Below are positions 16,861-27,641 of a stretch of DNA of 64,000 bases, piece by piece (positions within the stretch are counted from its first letter, which is position 1; every line of letters starts with the position of its first letter). The notes beneath the pieces are model-generated. The model saw nothing but the letters and a program-made list of their open reading frames with translations. It did no database searches and was not told the DNA's origin. The stretch is taken from positions 525,290 to 589,289 of the forward strand of contig JADJPR010000001.1 in the NCBI GenBank assembly GCA_016713135.1, read 5' to 3'. The stretch comes from Rhodanobacteraceae bacterium. GTDB lineage: Bacteria; Pseudomonadota; Gammaproteobacteria; Xanthomonadales; SZUA-5. A program made the translations under genes and the position numbers.

Positions 16861-17364
16861 ATGATGAAGTCTGCGCGTTGGGGGTCTCTGCTGCTGGCGA
16901 CAAGTTTGTTTGCGCTGTCCGGGCAAGTCCTGTCTGCGCCCCAGCCAGAACAACCGAAGCCGGTTTTTGGTGAGCTGGTATCGCCGGCCGAAGTTCCCGA
17001 GTTGATCGCCATGGTTCGGTCGGAACTGGCGCCAGGTGGGCGCTGGGAAGAGGTGCCGAGGAAAGCCAGGCCCGCCCTGGAATCCAGGCTCGTTGAAATC
17101 GAGCAGCTCCTCGAAGGTCGTTCATCGATCGATGAACTGAGCGAGGACGACAAGATTCGCCTGATCAATGCGCAGGAGCATGCCAACTCGATCCTGACAG
17201 CCAACGACGGCGAGCGCATCGTCTGCGAGCGAGTCAAGCCCATCTACAGCCATATCGGCCAGGTGCTCTGCGTCACTCGGGCGCAGCGCAACAACATGCG
17301 CGACGCAGGCCGGGATGGTGTCACGCGCCTGCAGCAAACCGGGCGGAAAGAAACCGTCAGGTGA
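16861..17364 (+). CDS. Secreted hypothetical protein
   Basis: A 167-residue protein with a clear signal peptide (about residues 2-26, ending QVLSA) and a charged, mostly helical mature part. Two Cys residues in the C-terminal third (IVCERVK and GQVLCVTR) could form a disulfide. I do not recognise the family. ATG at 16861 and 16864 are both possible starts; a purine-rich GAAGAG lies upstream. TACACT at 16817-16822 may be a -10 element. Confidence 0.65.
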   Translation: MMKSARWGSLLLATSLFALSGQVLSAPQPEQPKPVFGELVSPAEVPELIAMVRSELAPGGRWEEVPRKARPALESRLVEIEQLLEGRSSIDELSEDDKIRLINAQEHANSILTANDGERIVCERVKPIYSHIGQVLCVTRAQRNNMRDAGRDGVTRLQQTGRKETVR

Positions 17365-17550
17365 GGACAGGCAGGGGCGTGCGAGCCATGCGCAACCCAT
17401 AGGCACGGCGGCTCGCTGCTCCCTGCCGTCTGACGCGTCAGCGGCCTGTGCGCAGCGGATGCTCCCGCAGCGCGTTCACCGGGTACGCCCCGCAAGCACC
17501 CGCCGAGCATCTGCGCAGCACAACCGGCGACCTGCTTTCATCCGACGCGG

Positions 17551-17642
17551 CCATTCCAACGCAACGACGCCAAGGCGCAAAGGGTCGCTTGGAAAGCACC
17601 CTGATTCTCTCTCTGCGTCCTCCGCGTCTCCGCGTTCCAGTC
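17551..17642. repeat. Degenerate hairpin element, CTGCGTCCTCCGCG type
   Basis: The left part (about 17551-17583: CCATTCCAACGCAACGACGC onward) pairs weakly with the right part (about 17605-17642: CTCTGCGTCCTCCGCGTCTC onward). The phrases resemble the element at 13984-14135. The 17365-17550 stretch before it holds no clear gene. Confidence 0.4.
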
Positions 17643-17646
17643 TGGT

Positions 17647-18194
17647 TCATCGCGACGTGGAGCGCTGACGAACCGCGAGAAAGCGCGGATTGCGCAGCAG
17701 TCCGGCGGCGACCAGCGAGACCAGCACGCCCACCGGAAAGATCTCGGTGAAGGTGATCCCCATCCGGAACCAGACGTTGGCGTACTGCACGGCGAAGGCA
17801 TCCAGTTCGGCACGCATCTGGGTCAGCGCCGCTTCGCTCGCGCCAGCTGCACGCTGCTGCTCAATCAGATGCTGGGTGTAGGTGGCGGCGAAGTCGCTGC
17901 CGGTGACCGCAATCGCGGCTTCCCAGGCCAGCACATACAGGATGCTCGCCACCAGGCTGATGCCCAGGCCCATCCCCAGCGCAGGCCAGAATCCGATGAC
18001 ACCGCCGCCGACCTCGTCCCGCTGACGCTTGACCCCACGAAGATCGCGCTCAACGCGATCAGCATGCTGGCGTAGCCGATCAGCATGCCGTACTCGATCG
18101 GCGGGTGCTCGGCAAACGCCACTGTCATGCCGAAGAGCACGCTACCGACCACCAGGCCGGCGATGGTGCCGTACTTCAGGATTTTCGCGAACAT
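17647..18194 (-). pseudogene. DUF4199-like membrane protein gene, frameshifted
   Basis: Two adjoining minus-strand frames together give one DUF4199-like protein of about 181 residues. The first (from the ATG at 18194) encodes MFAKILKYGTIAG through SAIFVG; the second continues with VKRQRDEVGGGVIGF and ends at 17647. The break lies in the run CCCC at 18033-18036: one extra base there restores a continuous frame. It has about four transmembrane helices. It may be a sequencing error or a real loss; the rest of the sequence looks intact. It follows a LuxR-type gene on the same strand, a pairing seen in related genomes. Confidence 0.7.
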
Positions 18195-18253
18195 GAACGA
18201 TGCTCTCAGTCTGGGTTGGGACGGCCATTGAGGGCCACGCACCCCCCGCGGGC

Positions 18254-18288
18254 AATCACCCGGATGGGTGATTCGGCCCGAATCACCC
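18254..18288. promoter_or_regulatory. Palindromic operator candidate between the LuxR and DUF4199 genes
   Basis: Three alternating copies of AATCACCC / GGGTGATT lie at 18254-18261, 18266-18273 and 18281-18288. The last two form a perfect palindrome with 11-base arms (GGGTGATTCGG and its complement) around one base. The site is about 60 bases upstream of the DUF4199 start. It is a good candidate for binding by the neighbouring LuxR-type protein. Confidence 0.5.
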
Positions 18289-18322
18289 GCCCGGACGGCG
18301 GAAATCGCCATGCGGATGTGGT

Positions 18323-18754
18323 TTACGCCAGCAATCCCAGCTCCCGCGCGCGCTGGATCGCCTCGGTACGCCGGCGTGCGCCGAGCTTCTCGAACAGCCG
18401 CGCGACGTGGGTCTTGACCGTATTGGGCGAGATTCCCAGTTGTTGGGCGATCTCCTTGTTGCTACCACCGGAGGCGATTGCTTGCAGCACGGCCAGTTCG
18501 CGCTCGCTGATGCCGAGCGCCGACTGCGCCTGCGGATTGCCCGCATCTGCCGCCCGCGGTTCGCGCGCGCTGACGATGCGGGCGCCGACAAACACACCCA
18601 GCGCCAGGAACGCGAGCGCCACCAGGAAGGTGTAGACGCCATCGCTGTGCAGTCTGGCCACCCGTTGGTAGTCGAGCCAGGCGAGGGCAAAGCTGCCCGC
18701 GCCCAATAGCGCTCCGTAGCCGAGCAGCCGGCGCCAGGACTCGCCGATGCGCAT
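18323..18754 (-). CDS. Membrane-anchored LuxR-type transcriptional regulator
   Basis: A 143-residue protein. Two transmembrane helices span about residues 9-27 and 39-60, followed by a LuxR/GerE helix-turn-helix at about 80-143 (ISERELAVLQAIASGGSNKE, then IAQQLGISPNTVKTHVARLF). It has no receiver or autoinducer domain, so the membrane part may be the sensor. It lies 13 bases after the gene at 18768-19484 and upstream of the DUF4199 gene, so all three probably share a transcript. Confidence 0.85.
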   Translation of the reverse strand: MRIGESWRRLLGYGALLGAGSFALAWLDYQRVARLHSDGVYTFLVALAFLALGVFVGARIVSAREPRAADAGNPQAQSALGISERELAVLQAIASGGSNKEIAQQLGISPNTVKTHVARLFEKLGARRRTEAIQRARELGLLA

Positions 18755-18767
18755 GGTTGCGCTCTTC

Positions 18768-19484
18768 CTAGTCAGAGCAGAGCTTCAGGTTGGTGCGCAC
18801 CGCGCCCGCGAGCCGGCCGTACAGTTCGCCTTCCACCGGCGGGTAGCTGTCGACGATCTCCTCGTCGCTCATTGCCGCCAGCTCCGCGCGGCCGGCGAGG
18901 ATCTCGCGGCAGCCGGCGTCATCGCCGAGCTTGTGCCGGGTGATGGCGAGGTCGCTCTCGATCCAGCCGCGGTCGATGTCCATGATCACGCGCTCGCAGC
19001 TCGGCAGCAGGCTTTCCAGCTGCTTCGCTGCGTCGGCGTGCTTGCGCTGGTCGTAAAGCTGCTTGAAGCGCTTGCGCGTGGCGGCGACCTCGGCCGGCAG
19101 GCAGCCCGCAGGCGGGCGCAGGTACAAGCCGCCGAAGCTGGCGCGCGCGCCGCAGAAGTAGCGGCAACGCTCCTGGTCGTCCGCGTGCTGCTCCACGTGC
19201 ACGCCGGCCTTGTCGGCGCGGAATTCCAGGCGGCAGGATTCGTTCTCCATCGTCGGCAGTTCCGCCCGGCCTGCGCGGATCTCCCCGCCCAGCGAGCAGG
19301 TGTGCGCATTGGCGCCCATCTCCTCGATGCCGAAACTGAGCGCGCCGTCCGCGGCGCGGCTGATCTCGAGCACGCCGAAGCCGCCCTCGTTGATGTAGAG
19401 GCCCGGTGCGGGATCCGCCGCCAGCGCGTACGTGGTGGTCAGGGCCAGCGCCGCGCCCGCGGCCAGCAGCGTGTGCCATCGCAT
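18768..19484 (-). CDS. Secreted Cys-rich hypothetical protein
   Basis: A 238-residue protein with a signal peptide (about residues 1-22, ending TYALA). The N-terminal half (GLYINEGGFGVLEISRAADG) looks beta-rich with paired Cys residues; the C-terminal half (RKRFKQLYDQRKHADAAKQL) looks helical, like a tetratricopeptide-type repeat. At least eight Cys residues suggest disulfides in the periplasm. The ATG at 19484 is chosen because it opens the signal peptide and has GGCGGAG upstream. I do not recognise a named family. Confidence 0.7.
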   Translation of the reverse strand: MRWHTLLAAGAALALTTTYALAADPAPGLYINEGGFGVLEISRAADGALSFGIEEMGANAHTCSLGGEIRAGRAELPTMENESCRLEFRADKAGVHVEQHADDQERCRYFCGARASFGGLYLRPPAGCLPAEVAATRKRFKQLYDQRKHADAAKQLESLLPSCERVIMDIDRGWIESDLAITRHKLGDDAGCREILAGRAELAAMSDEEIVDSYPPVEGELYGRLAGAVRTNLKLCSD

Positions 19485-19548
19485 CGATCGATTCTCCGCC
19501 TTCGGGTTGATGCCCGCAGCATACGACCTGCGCATCGGCGTAGCCGCT

Positions 19549-20352
19549 TCATGCCAGCGGGCGCCCGCTGTCCACCGCGCAGACCCGGTCGTGGTAATCG
19601 ATCACCGCGCTGCTTGCGGCCACCCCGATCACTCGCAGCAGGCGGCAGGTGGCGTAACGCGCGCTGGCCGCCTCGTAGCCTGGCAGCCATTCGCGCAGCG
19701 CGGCCTCCTGCGTGGCGTCCCGCGGGTACTGCACGCGGTGCGCGCGCAAGCGCATGCGGTAGGGCTTGGGCGTCAGCCGTGCGCGGTAGCAGGCCTGCTT
19801 GCGGCAAAGCGTCAGATACAGCCAGTCCGCATTGCAACTGCGCATGAAGCGCGCGCTCTCCTCGGCCGTCGGCGGGAACACCCGCCCGGTGACGATCACG
19901 CGGATGCCCTTGTGCGTTTCGTACACCCGCAGGCCCAGGCCGGTGCAGTCCGCGGCGCGCGCGCGCTTGTCCAGGTTCGCCAGGATCCGCTGCTTGCGTT
20001 TGCGCGGGTCGCGCAGGCCGAACAGCACTTCCCAGAAGCGGTAGCGCGGCTCATCGATGTCGATGATCAGGTGGTCGGCGGAATTCAGCACCAGCGCGCC
20101 GTAGCGGTTGCGCGTGATCGCGTTGTCCGCATCCAGGCGCTCGATCAGTTCTTCGCGGATGTCGGCTTCGTAGCCCTCGCCAGGTTGCGGCTGGCCGCCG
20201 ATGCGCGCGCGGACCACTGCGAGGCGCTGCTCGGCATCCGCATGCGCGGCCGCCTCCGAGGCATCGGCCCCGCCCCAGCACCCAACCTCGGTGGTGTCCC
20301 CGGCGATGTCCAGCGTCGCCCGGTGCCTGACCCAGAAACGGAAAATACGCAC
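19549..20352 (-). CDS. Conserved hypothetical protein with a DID motif
   Basis: A 267-residue cytoplasmic protein; start taken at the GTG at 20352 (MRIFRFWVRHRATLDIAGD) since the open frame before it looks like noise. Key stretches: LNSADHLIIDIDEPRYRFWE, LGLRVYETHKGIRVIVTGR and a C-terminal LRVIGVAASSAVIDYHD. The hhhDhD pattern followed by a T-x-K-G-x-R strand and a late acidic strand loosely recalls archaeo-eukaryotic primase folds. That likeness is weak and I assign no function. Confidence 0.6.
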   Translation of the reverse strand: MRIFRFWVRHRATLDIAGDTTEVGCWGGADASEAAAHADAEQRLAVVRARIGGQPQPGEGYEADIREELIERLDADNAITRNRYGALVLNSADHLIIDIDEPRYRFWEVLFGLRDPRKRKQRILANLDKRARAADCTGLGLRVYETHKGIRVIVTGRVFPPTAEESARFMRSCNADWLYLTLCRKQACYRARLTPKPYRMRLRAHRVQYPRDATQEAALREWLPGYEAASARYATCRLLRVIGVAASSAVIDYHDRVCAVDSGRPLA

Positions 20353-20469
20353 GCGACACCTCTGCCCGAAGTGGGCCGTCAGTATGCCCAGCGCCGGGCG
20401 CCGAGGACACCGGCCCCCGCCGCCGCGCGCCTGCGTATCCGGTCTGGAATCGCTTGCTGGAACGCCACC

Positions 20470-20826
20470 ATGACTGCCTCGCGCACCCTGCTGCTTGCCG
20501 CCGCCAGCCTGCTGCTCACCGCTTGCGGTGCCATCATCGGCCGCTACAGCGGTCGCACCGAGGCCTGCGCGATCATCGCCGACGGGGTGCCGGCGAGCGC
20601 GCGGGTGCGCGAACTCGTCGATACCGGCATCAGCATCAACGACGATCCGGTGGTCGAGTTCGTGCTCGACGTGGACCGCGGCGACGGGCGCGTGCACACG
20701 GCCCATGCGCGGGCACTGGTCTCGCGCCTGGATGTGCCGGCGGTCCAGCCGGGGCGGGTCTTCGCCATTCATTACGACCCTGAGCAACCGGGCCGGGCGG
20801 CGATCGACGGCTGGGATTGCGATTGA
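20470..20826 (+). CDS. Small lipoprotein, hypothetical
   Basis: A 118-residue protein with a lipoprotein signal ending in the lipobox LLTAC (lipidated Cys at about residue 18). The mature part is a short beta-type domain (ARVRELVDTGISINDDPVVE) with two further Cys residues. It resembles small domains that handle membrane protein quality, but no family can be named. It is divergent from the gene at 19549-20352 across a 117-base gap. Confidence 0.65.
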   Translation: MTASRTLLLAAASLLLTACGAIIGRYSGRTEACAIIADGVPASARVRELVDTGISINDDPVVEFVLDVDRGDGRVHTAHARALVSRLDVPAVQPGRVFAIHYDPEQPGRAAIDGWDCD

Positions 20827-21011
20827 TCCCGTCGGGTCCTGGATGGCCGACGTGCACGAATCCTTCACGCCCGGCGCTTGATTCCCGGCCAAGCGTCCCC
20901 AATACGAAGGCTCCCGCGGGTTGCCTGCGGCCCTCGCCTGCGCGGCTGCCCGAAACCGAATCGGGTAGACTCGCCGCCCCCGCTTTCCCTCATCTGTCCC
21001 ATTCCCCGCCC

Positions 21012-23744
21012 ATGCTCAACGCCCTTCTGACCCGGATCTTCGGCAGTCGCAACGACCGTGTGGTCCGCGGCATGCGCAAGACCGTCGCTCGCATCAACGA
21101 GCTCGAACCTTCCTTCCAGGCGTTGACCGATGCCGAACTCCTGGCCAAGACCGATGAGTTCCGCAAGCGGCTGGCCGACGGCCAGACCGAAGACCAGATC
21201 CTGCCCGAGGCTTTCGCCGCGGTGCGCGAGGCGGCGCGCCGTACGCTTGGCCTGCGCCACTACGATGTGCAGTTGATTGGCGGCATGGTGCTGCACCAGG
21301 GCAAGATCGCCGAGATGCGCACCGGCGAGGGCAAGACCCTGGTCGCCACGCTCCCGGTCTATCTCAACGCGCTGCCGGGCAAGGGCGTGCACGTGGTCAC
21401 CGTCAACGACTACCTGGCCAAGCGCGATGCCGCGTGGATGAGCCCGGTGTATTCGGCGCTCGGCATGAGCGTGGGCGTGATCGTCCCGGGCCAGAGCATG
21501 GAGTCCAAGCGCCAGTCCTATGCCTGCGACATCACCTACGGCACCAACAACGAGTACGGCTTCGACTACCTGCGCACCAACATGGCCTTCCAGCCGGCCG
21601 ACCGGCTGCAGCGTGGCCTGCACTACGCGATCGTCGACGAGGTGGACTCGATCCTGATCGACGAGGCGCGCACGCCGCTGATCATCTCGGGCCCCGCGGA
21701 CGAGTCGCCGGAGCTGTACCTCAAGATCAATCGCGTCGCGCCGCAACTGACGCGCCAGAAGACCGAGGAAGACGAAGGCGATTTCTGGGTCGACGAGAAG
21801 CAGAAGCAGGTGCACCTGTCCGAAGCCGGCATGAAGCACGTCGAGGAGATCCTCGTTCGCAACGGCATCATCAAGCCGGATGAGAGCCTGTACGACGTGC
21901 AGAACCTCGCTGTGGTGCACCACCTGAATGCGGCTCTGCGCGCACTGCACTTGTACCAGCGCGATGTGGATTACATCGTGCGCGACGGCGAGGTGATCAT
22001 CGTCGACGAGTTCACCGGCCGCACCCTGCCGGGCCGCCGCTGGTCCGATGGCCTGCACCAGGCGATCGAAGCCAAGGAAGCCGTGCCGATCCAGCGCGAG
22101 AACCAGACGCTGGCGTCGATCACCTTCCAGAACTATTTCCGCATGTACAAGAAGCTGTCCGGCATGACCGGCACGGCCGACACCGAAGCCTTCGAGTTCA
22201 ACAGCATCTACGGGCTCGAAGTCATCGTCATCCCGACGCACCGACCGATGGTGCGCAAGGACGCGACCGATCTGGTGTTCCTGACGCGCAAGGACAAATT
22301 CGTCGCGATCATCGAGGACATCCGCGAACGCCGTGCCAAGCGCCAGCCCTGCCTGGTCGGCACCACCTCGATCGAGACCAGCGAGCTGCTCGCCGGCATG
22401 CTCAAGAAGGAAGGCATCCCGCACGAGGTGCTGAACGCCAAGCAGCATGAGCGCGAGGCGCACATCGTGGCCCAGGCCGGGCGCCCGGGCGCGGTGACCA
22501 TCGCCACCAACATGGCCGGTCGCGGCACCGACATCGTGCTCGGCGGCAGCCTCGAAGCCGAGCTGCACGCGCTCGGCCCCGACGCCAGCGATGCGCAGAA
22601 GGAAGCGGTGCGCAACGAGTGGAAGCTGCGCCACGAGGAAGTGCTCAAGTCCGGCGGCCTGCACATCATCGGCACCGAGCGCCACGAGTCCCGCCGCATC
22701 GACAACCAGCTGCGCGGCCGCTCCGGCCGCCAGGGCGACCCGGGCTCCAGCCGCTTCTACCTCGCCTTCGAAGACAGCCTGATGCGCATCTTCGCCTCCG
22801 ACCGCCTGGCCTCGCTGATGCAGCGCCTAGGCATGAAGGAGGGCGAGTCGATCGAGCATCCGCTGGTCAACCGCGCGATCGAGAACGCGCAGCGCAAGGT
22901 GGAGGCGCACAACTTCGACATCCGCAAGCACCTGCTGGATTTCGACGACGTCGCCAACGACCAGCGCAAGGTGATCTACGAGCAGCGCAACGAGATCATG
23001 GACGCCGCCGACGTGCAGGAGACCCTGGTCTCGGTGCGCCACGACGTGGTGCGCTCGATGGCCGCGCCGCACGTGCCGCCGGAATCGATCGACGAGCAGT
23101 GGAACCTGGACGAGCTCAAGCGCACCTTCATGGACGATCTCGGCGTCGAGATCGAGCCGCGCACCTGGGTCAAGGACGATCCGGACATCAACGCCGAAGG
23201 CATCGTCGACAAGGTGATCGAATCGGTCGACCGCCACTTCCGCGAGCGCGAGGCGCTGATGGGCGAGGAAATCATGCGGATGGCCGAGAAGGCGATCCTG
23301 CTGAACGTCCTCGACAGCCAGTGGAAGGACCATCTGGCGCGCATGGACTACCTGCGCCAGGGCATCCACCTGCGCGGCTATGCGCAGAAGCAGCCCAAGC
23401 AGGAGTTCAAGCGCGAGGCTTTCGAGCTGTTCCAGCAGCTGCTGGAGCGGGTCAAGAGCGAGACCATCCGCATGCTCGCCCGCGTGCGCGTGCGCAGCGA
23501 GAACGACATCGAGCAGGCCGAGGCGCGTCGCGTCGCCCCGCCGATGAAGTTCCAGCACCCCGACGCCGGCAACCTCGGCACCGACGACGAAGCCGCGCAG
23601 GCCCAGGGCCTGGCAGCAGCTGGCTGGGACCGCGCCGAGCAGGCCAGCCCCACGGTGCGCGCGGGGGAGAAGGTCGGCCGCAACGATCCTTGCCCCTGCG
23701 GCTCCGGCAAGAAGTACAAGGCCTGTCACGGGAAGCTGGATTAA
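21012..23744 (+). CDS. secA: Protein translocase ATPase SecA
   Basis: Motor of the Sec pathway; pushes preproteins through SecYEG. The product is 910 residues, full length. Seen: Walker A-like MRTGEGKT at 102-109, the DEVD box at 209-212, and the C-terminal SEC-C zinc motif with Cys894, Cys896, Cys905 and His906. The N terminus MLNALLTRIFGSRNDR fixes the start. TAGACT at 20966-20971 may be a -10 element. No secM-like gene precedes it; the accessory block separates it from lpxC. Confidence 0.98.
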   Translation: MLNALLTRIFGSRNDRVVRGMRKTVARINELEPSFQALTDAELLAKTDEFRKRLADGQTEDQILPEAFAAVREAARRTLGLRHYDVQLIGGMVLHQGKIAEMRTGEGKTLVATLPVYLNALPGKGVHVVTVNDYLAKRDAAWMSPVYSALGMSVGVIVPGQSMESKRQSYACDITYGTNNEYGFDYLRTNMAFQPADRLQRGLHYAIVDEVDSILIDEARTPLIISGPADESPELYLKINRVAPQLTRQKTEEDEGDFWVDEKQKQVHLSEAGMKHVEEILVRNGIIKPDESLYDVQNLAVVHHLNAALRALHLYQRDVDYIVRDGEVIIVDEFTGRTLPGRRWSDGLHQAIEAKEAVPIQRENQTLASITFQNYFRMYKKLSGMTGTADTEAFEFNSIYGLEVIVIPTHRPMVRKDATDLVFLTRKDKFVAIIEDIRERRAKRQPCLVGTTSIETSELLAGMLKKEGIPHEVLNAKQHEREAHIVAQAGRPGAVTIATNMAGRGTDIVLGGSLEAELHALGPDASDAQKEAVRNEWKLRHEEVLKSGGLHIIGTERHESRRIDNQLRGRSGRQGDPGSSRFYLAFEDSLMRIFASDRLASLMQRLGMKEGESIEHPLVNRAIENAQRKVEAHNFDIRKHLLDFDDVANDQRKVIYEQRNEIMDAADVQETLVSVRHDVVRSMAAPHVPPESIDEQWNLDELKRTFMDDLGVEIEPRTWVKDDPDINAEGIVDKVIESVDRHFREREALMGEEIMRMAEKAILLNVLDSQWKDHLARMDYLRQGIHLRGYAQKQPKQEFKREAFELFQQLLERVKSETIRMLARVRVRSENDIEQAEARRVAPPMKFQHPDAGNLGTDDEAAQAQGLAAAGWDRAEQASPTVRAGEKVGRNDPCPCGSGKKYKACHGKLD

Positions 23745-24002
23745 GCCGCCAGAGAGCTGGTGTTGGCATGGGCTGTTGGTATTGGTAGAAGCGCGGCGCG
23801 GAGGCAGCGTTCCCGCCCAGGCAATGCCGCAAGCGGATGCGGCCGGGCGCGCCGCCCATGTCGGATCTTGCCCGATGTGGGCGAAGACGCGGTGGATGCC
23901 TCGTTGGGTAGCGTTTCGCCGGCCTCGACGACCACCGCGCCGGGGGCCGGGCGCGACATCCTGGCGATCGGGGGGATCGACGGCCGTCCGCTCGCGCTGG
24001 CG
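23745..24002. other. Intergenic region with a half hairpin element
   Basis: The first 50 bases (GAGCTGGTGTTGGCATGGGC, then TGTTGGTATTGG) look like one arm of the GGTGTTGG-type element, without the matching right arm. The rest contains short GC-rich inverted stretches but no gene I can support. Confidence 0.4.
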
Positions 24003-24590
24003 CTATCCGTAACGTGCGAAGTACACATCGATCATCCCCTTGACCGTCACGACCGTGAGCAGCATGCCGAGTGGTCCGAGGTAGGAGAGGGTGACCAGGC
24101 CGAGGATGACGATCGCCTGCAAGCCGATGATCCGCGCGTAGTGGATACGGCCGTGTTCCTCCAGGTCGGCGACGGTTGCCAGCTTCCGCCATTCCTGCAG
24201 GGTGCCGAAGACGGCCAGGGCGAGCAGGACCAAGCATCCCAGGCGAATGTCGGATGGGTTCGCCTGCCACCGCGGGTCAGCGCCCAGCGGTGGCATCTCC
24301 GCCACGGCCAGCAAGAGCACGAAGATGCCGTGACCAACCAGGAAGGTGCCCGCGTGCAGCATGAATGTGTGCGCGTGGCGGGCGGGCTTGCCGCCGACGG
24401 AATCGCGGTAGTGGGCGGGGTCGCGCGTGCGGTACCAATGCGCTTCCGCCAGGGCCAGGTGCGCCAGGAATCCCAGCGCGTTCTCTACCCAGAACAGCAC
24501 CAGGATCGTGACGGCTGACGCCTGCTGCCAGAGTGCCGCCACCAGGTAGATCCCGTTGACCGCCAGGGCCAGTTGTATGCGCGCGTTCAT
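24003..24590 (-). CDS. Integral membrane protein, DUF6498-like
   Basis: A 195-residue protein with about five transmembrane helices. The N-terminal segment (VTILVLFWVENALGFLAHL) resembles DUF6498 membrane proteins, whose role is unknown. A His-containing stretch (RHAHTFMLHAGTFLVGHGIF) sits at the second helix. The ATG at 24590 is preferred because upstream codons look random. It converges with secA and diverges from tex. Confidence 0.65.
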   Translation of the reverse strand: MNARIQLALAVNGIYLVAALWQQASAVTILVLFWVENALGFLAHLALAEAHWYRTRDPAHYRDSVGGKPARHAHTFMLHAGTFLVGHGIFVLLLAVAEMPPLGADPRWQANPSDIRLGCLVLLALAVFGTLQEWRKLATVADLEEHGRIHYARIIGLQAIVILGLVTLSYLGPLGMLLTVVTVKGMIDVYFARYG

Positions 24591-24855
24591 GGGGTGCCCT
24601 TGGGTGCCTCGATCGATGATCGCTGGCTCACCAGCGCCCGCAAAGGGCTTGGGTCTGGCCGAGCGGCAGGAGACCACGCGAGCGGCAGCCCGGGTGGGTG
24701 CTCCGGCTTGAAGCTGGATTTGAGATCCTGCAAGGTTGGGCGGTGTTCACTGCAAGTTGGCGGATTTTCGCCACCCGTTCGGCTGGCCATTGCCATTCGC
24801 CACGCCGCCGCCGCTATCCTCGGCCGCCCTTCCAGGCTGGAACCCGCTGCAGATC

Positions 24856-27246
<2,391 letters not shown>

Positions 27247-27249
27247 GCG

Positions 27250-27492
27250 ATGACGGCTGAAGCCTGGAGGGCACGAGGGCACGAGGGCACGAGGGCACGT
27301 AGAAGCGTGGTCTCGCGCTGGTCGCGCCTTTCCGTGCCCTTGGAAAGTCGCACCGGGGGCAAAGCCTGGAGGGCACGAAGGCACGAGGGCACGAGGGCAC
27401 GTAGAAGCGTGGTCTCGCGCTGGTCGCGCCTTTCCGTGCCCTCGTGCCCTCGTGCCCTCGTGCCCACGTACACGGAAAGCCTCGCGTCATGA
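27250..27492 (+). CDS. Putative ORF running through the GAGGGCACG element after tex
   Basis: An 80-codon frame starts four bases after the tex stop and ends at a TGA that overlaps an ATG (27489), again giving ATGA. It encodes two copies of an Arg-rich 34-residue repeat (AWRARGHEGTRARRSVVSRW) and has no family. It is probably a by-product of the repeat. It is listed because it mirrors the bridging frames in the dcw cluster. Confidence 0.2.
   Translation: MTAEAWRARGHEGTRARRSVVSRWSRLSVPLESRTGGKAWRARRHEGTRARRSVVSRWSRLSVPSCPRALVPTYTESLAS
27260..27471. repeat. Duplicated hairpin element, GAGGGCACG type
   Basis: An 81-base unit at 27260-27340 recurs at 27362-27442 with one mismatch (period 102 bases, a multiple of three). 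Each unit opens with GAGGGCACG tandem repeats. Only the second copy is followed by a full right arm of CGTGCCCTCGTGCCCT repeats to 27471. The pattern suggests a tandem duplication of the left arm plus loop. Confidence 0.85.
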
Positions 27493-27641
27493 CCACCCGC
27501 CGTGCCCGCGCCATCCGCCAGCCGCGAGGCCGCGCCAGCATCCTCGGCGCGCAGTACGCAACTGTGGAGCGTTTCACGGCGCGCGCACGGAACTCGCGCG
27601 CACCCTCGCTGTCGAAGCCTGCACACGACGGCGAGGTTCCG

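Noticed and set aside
27250..27471. CRISPR-like appearance of the GAGGGCACG repeats
   Set aside because: There are only two long units, no regular unique spacers, no cas genes, and the arms are complementary to each other.
27489..27641. Longer start for the WecB-like protein
   Set aside because: The 51 extra residues are Arg-rich and unlike the family, and a better ribosome binding site precedes 27642; kept only as an alternative.
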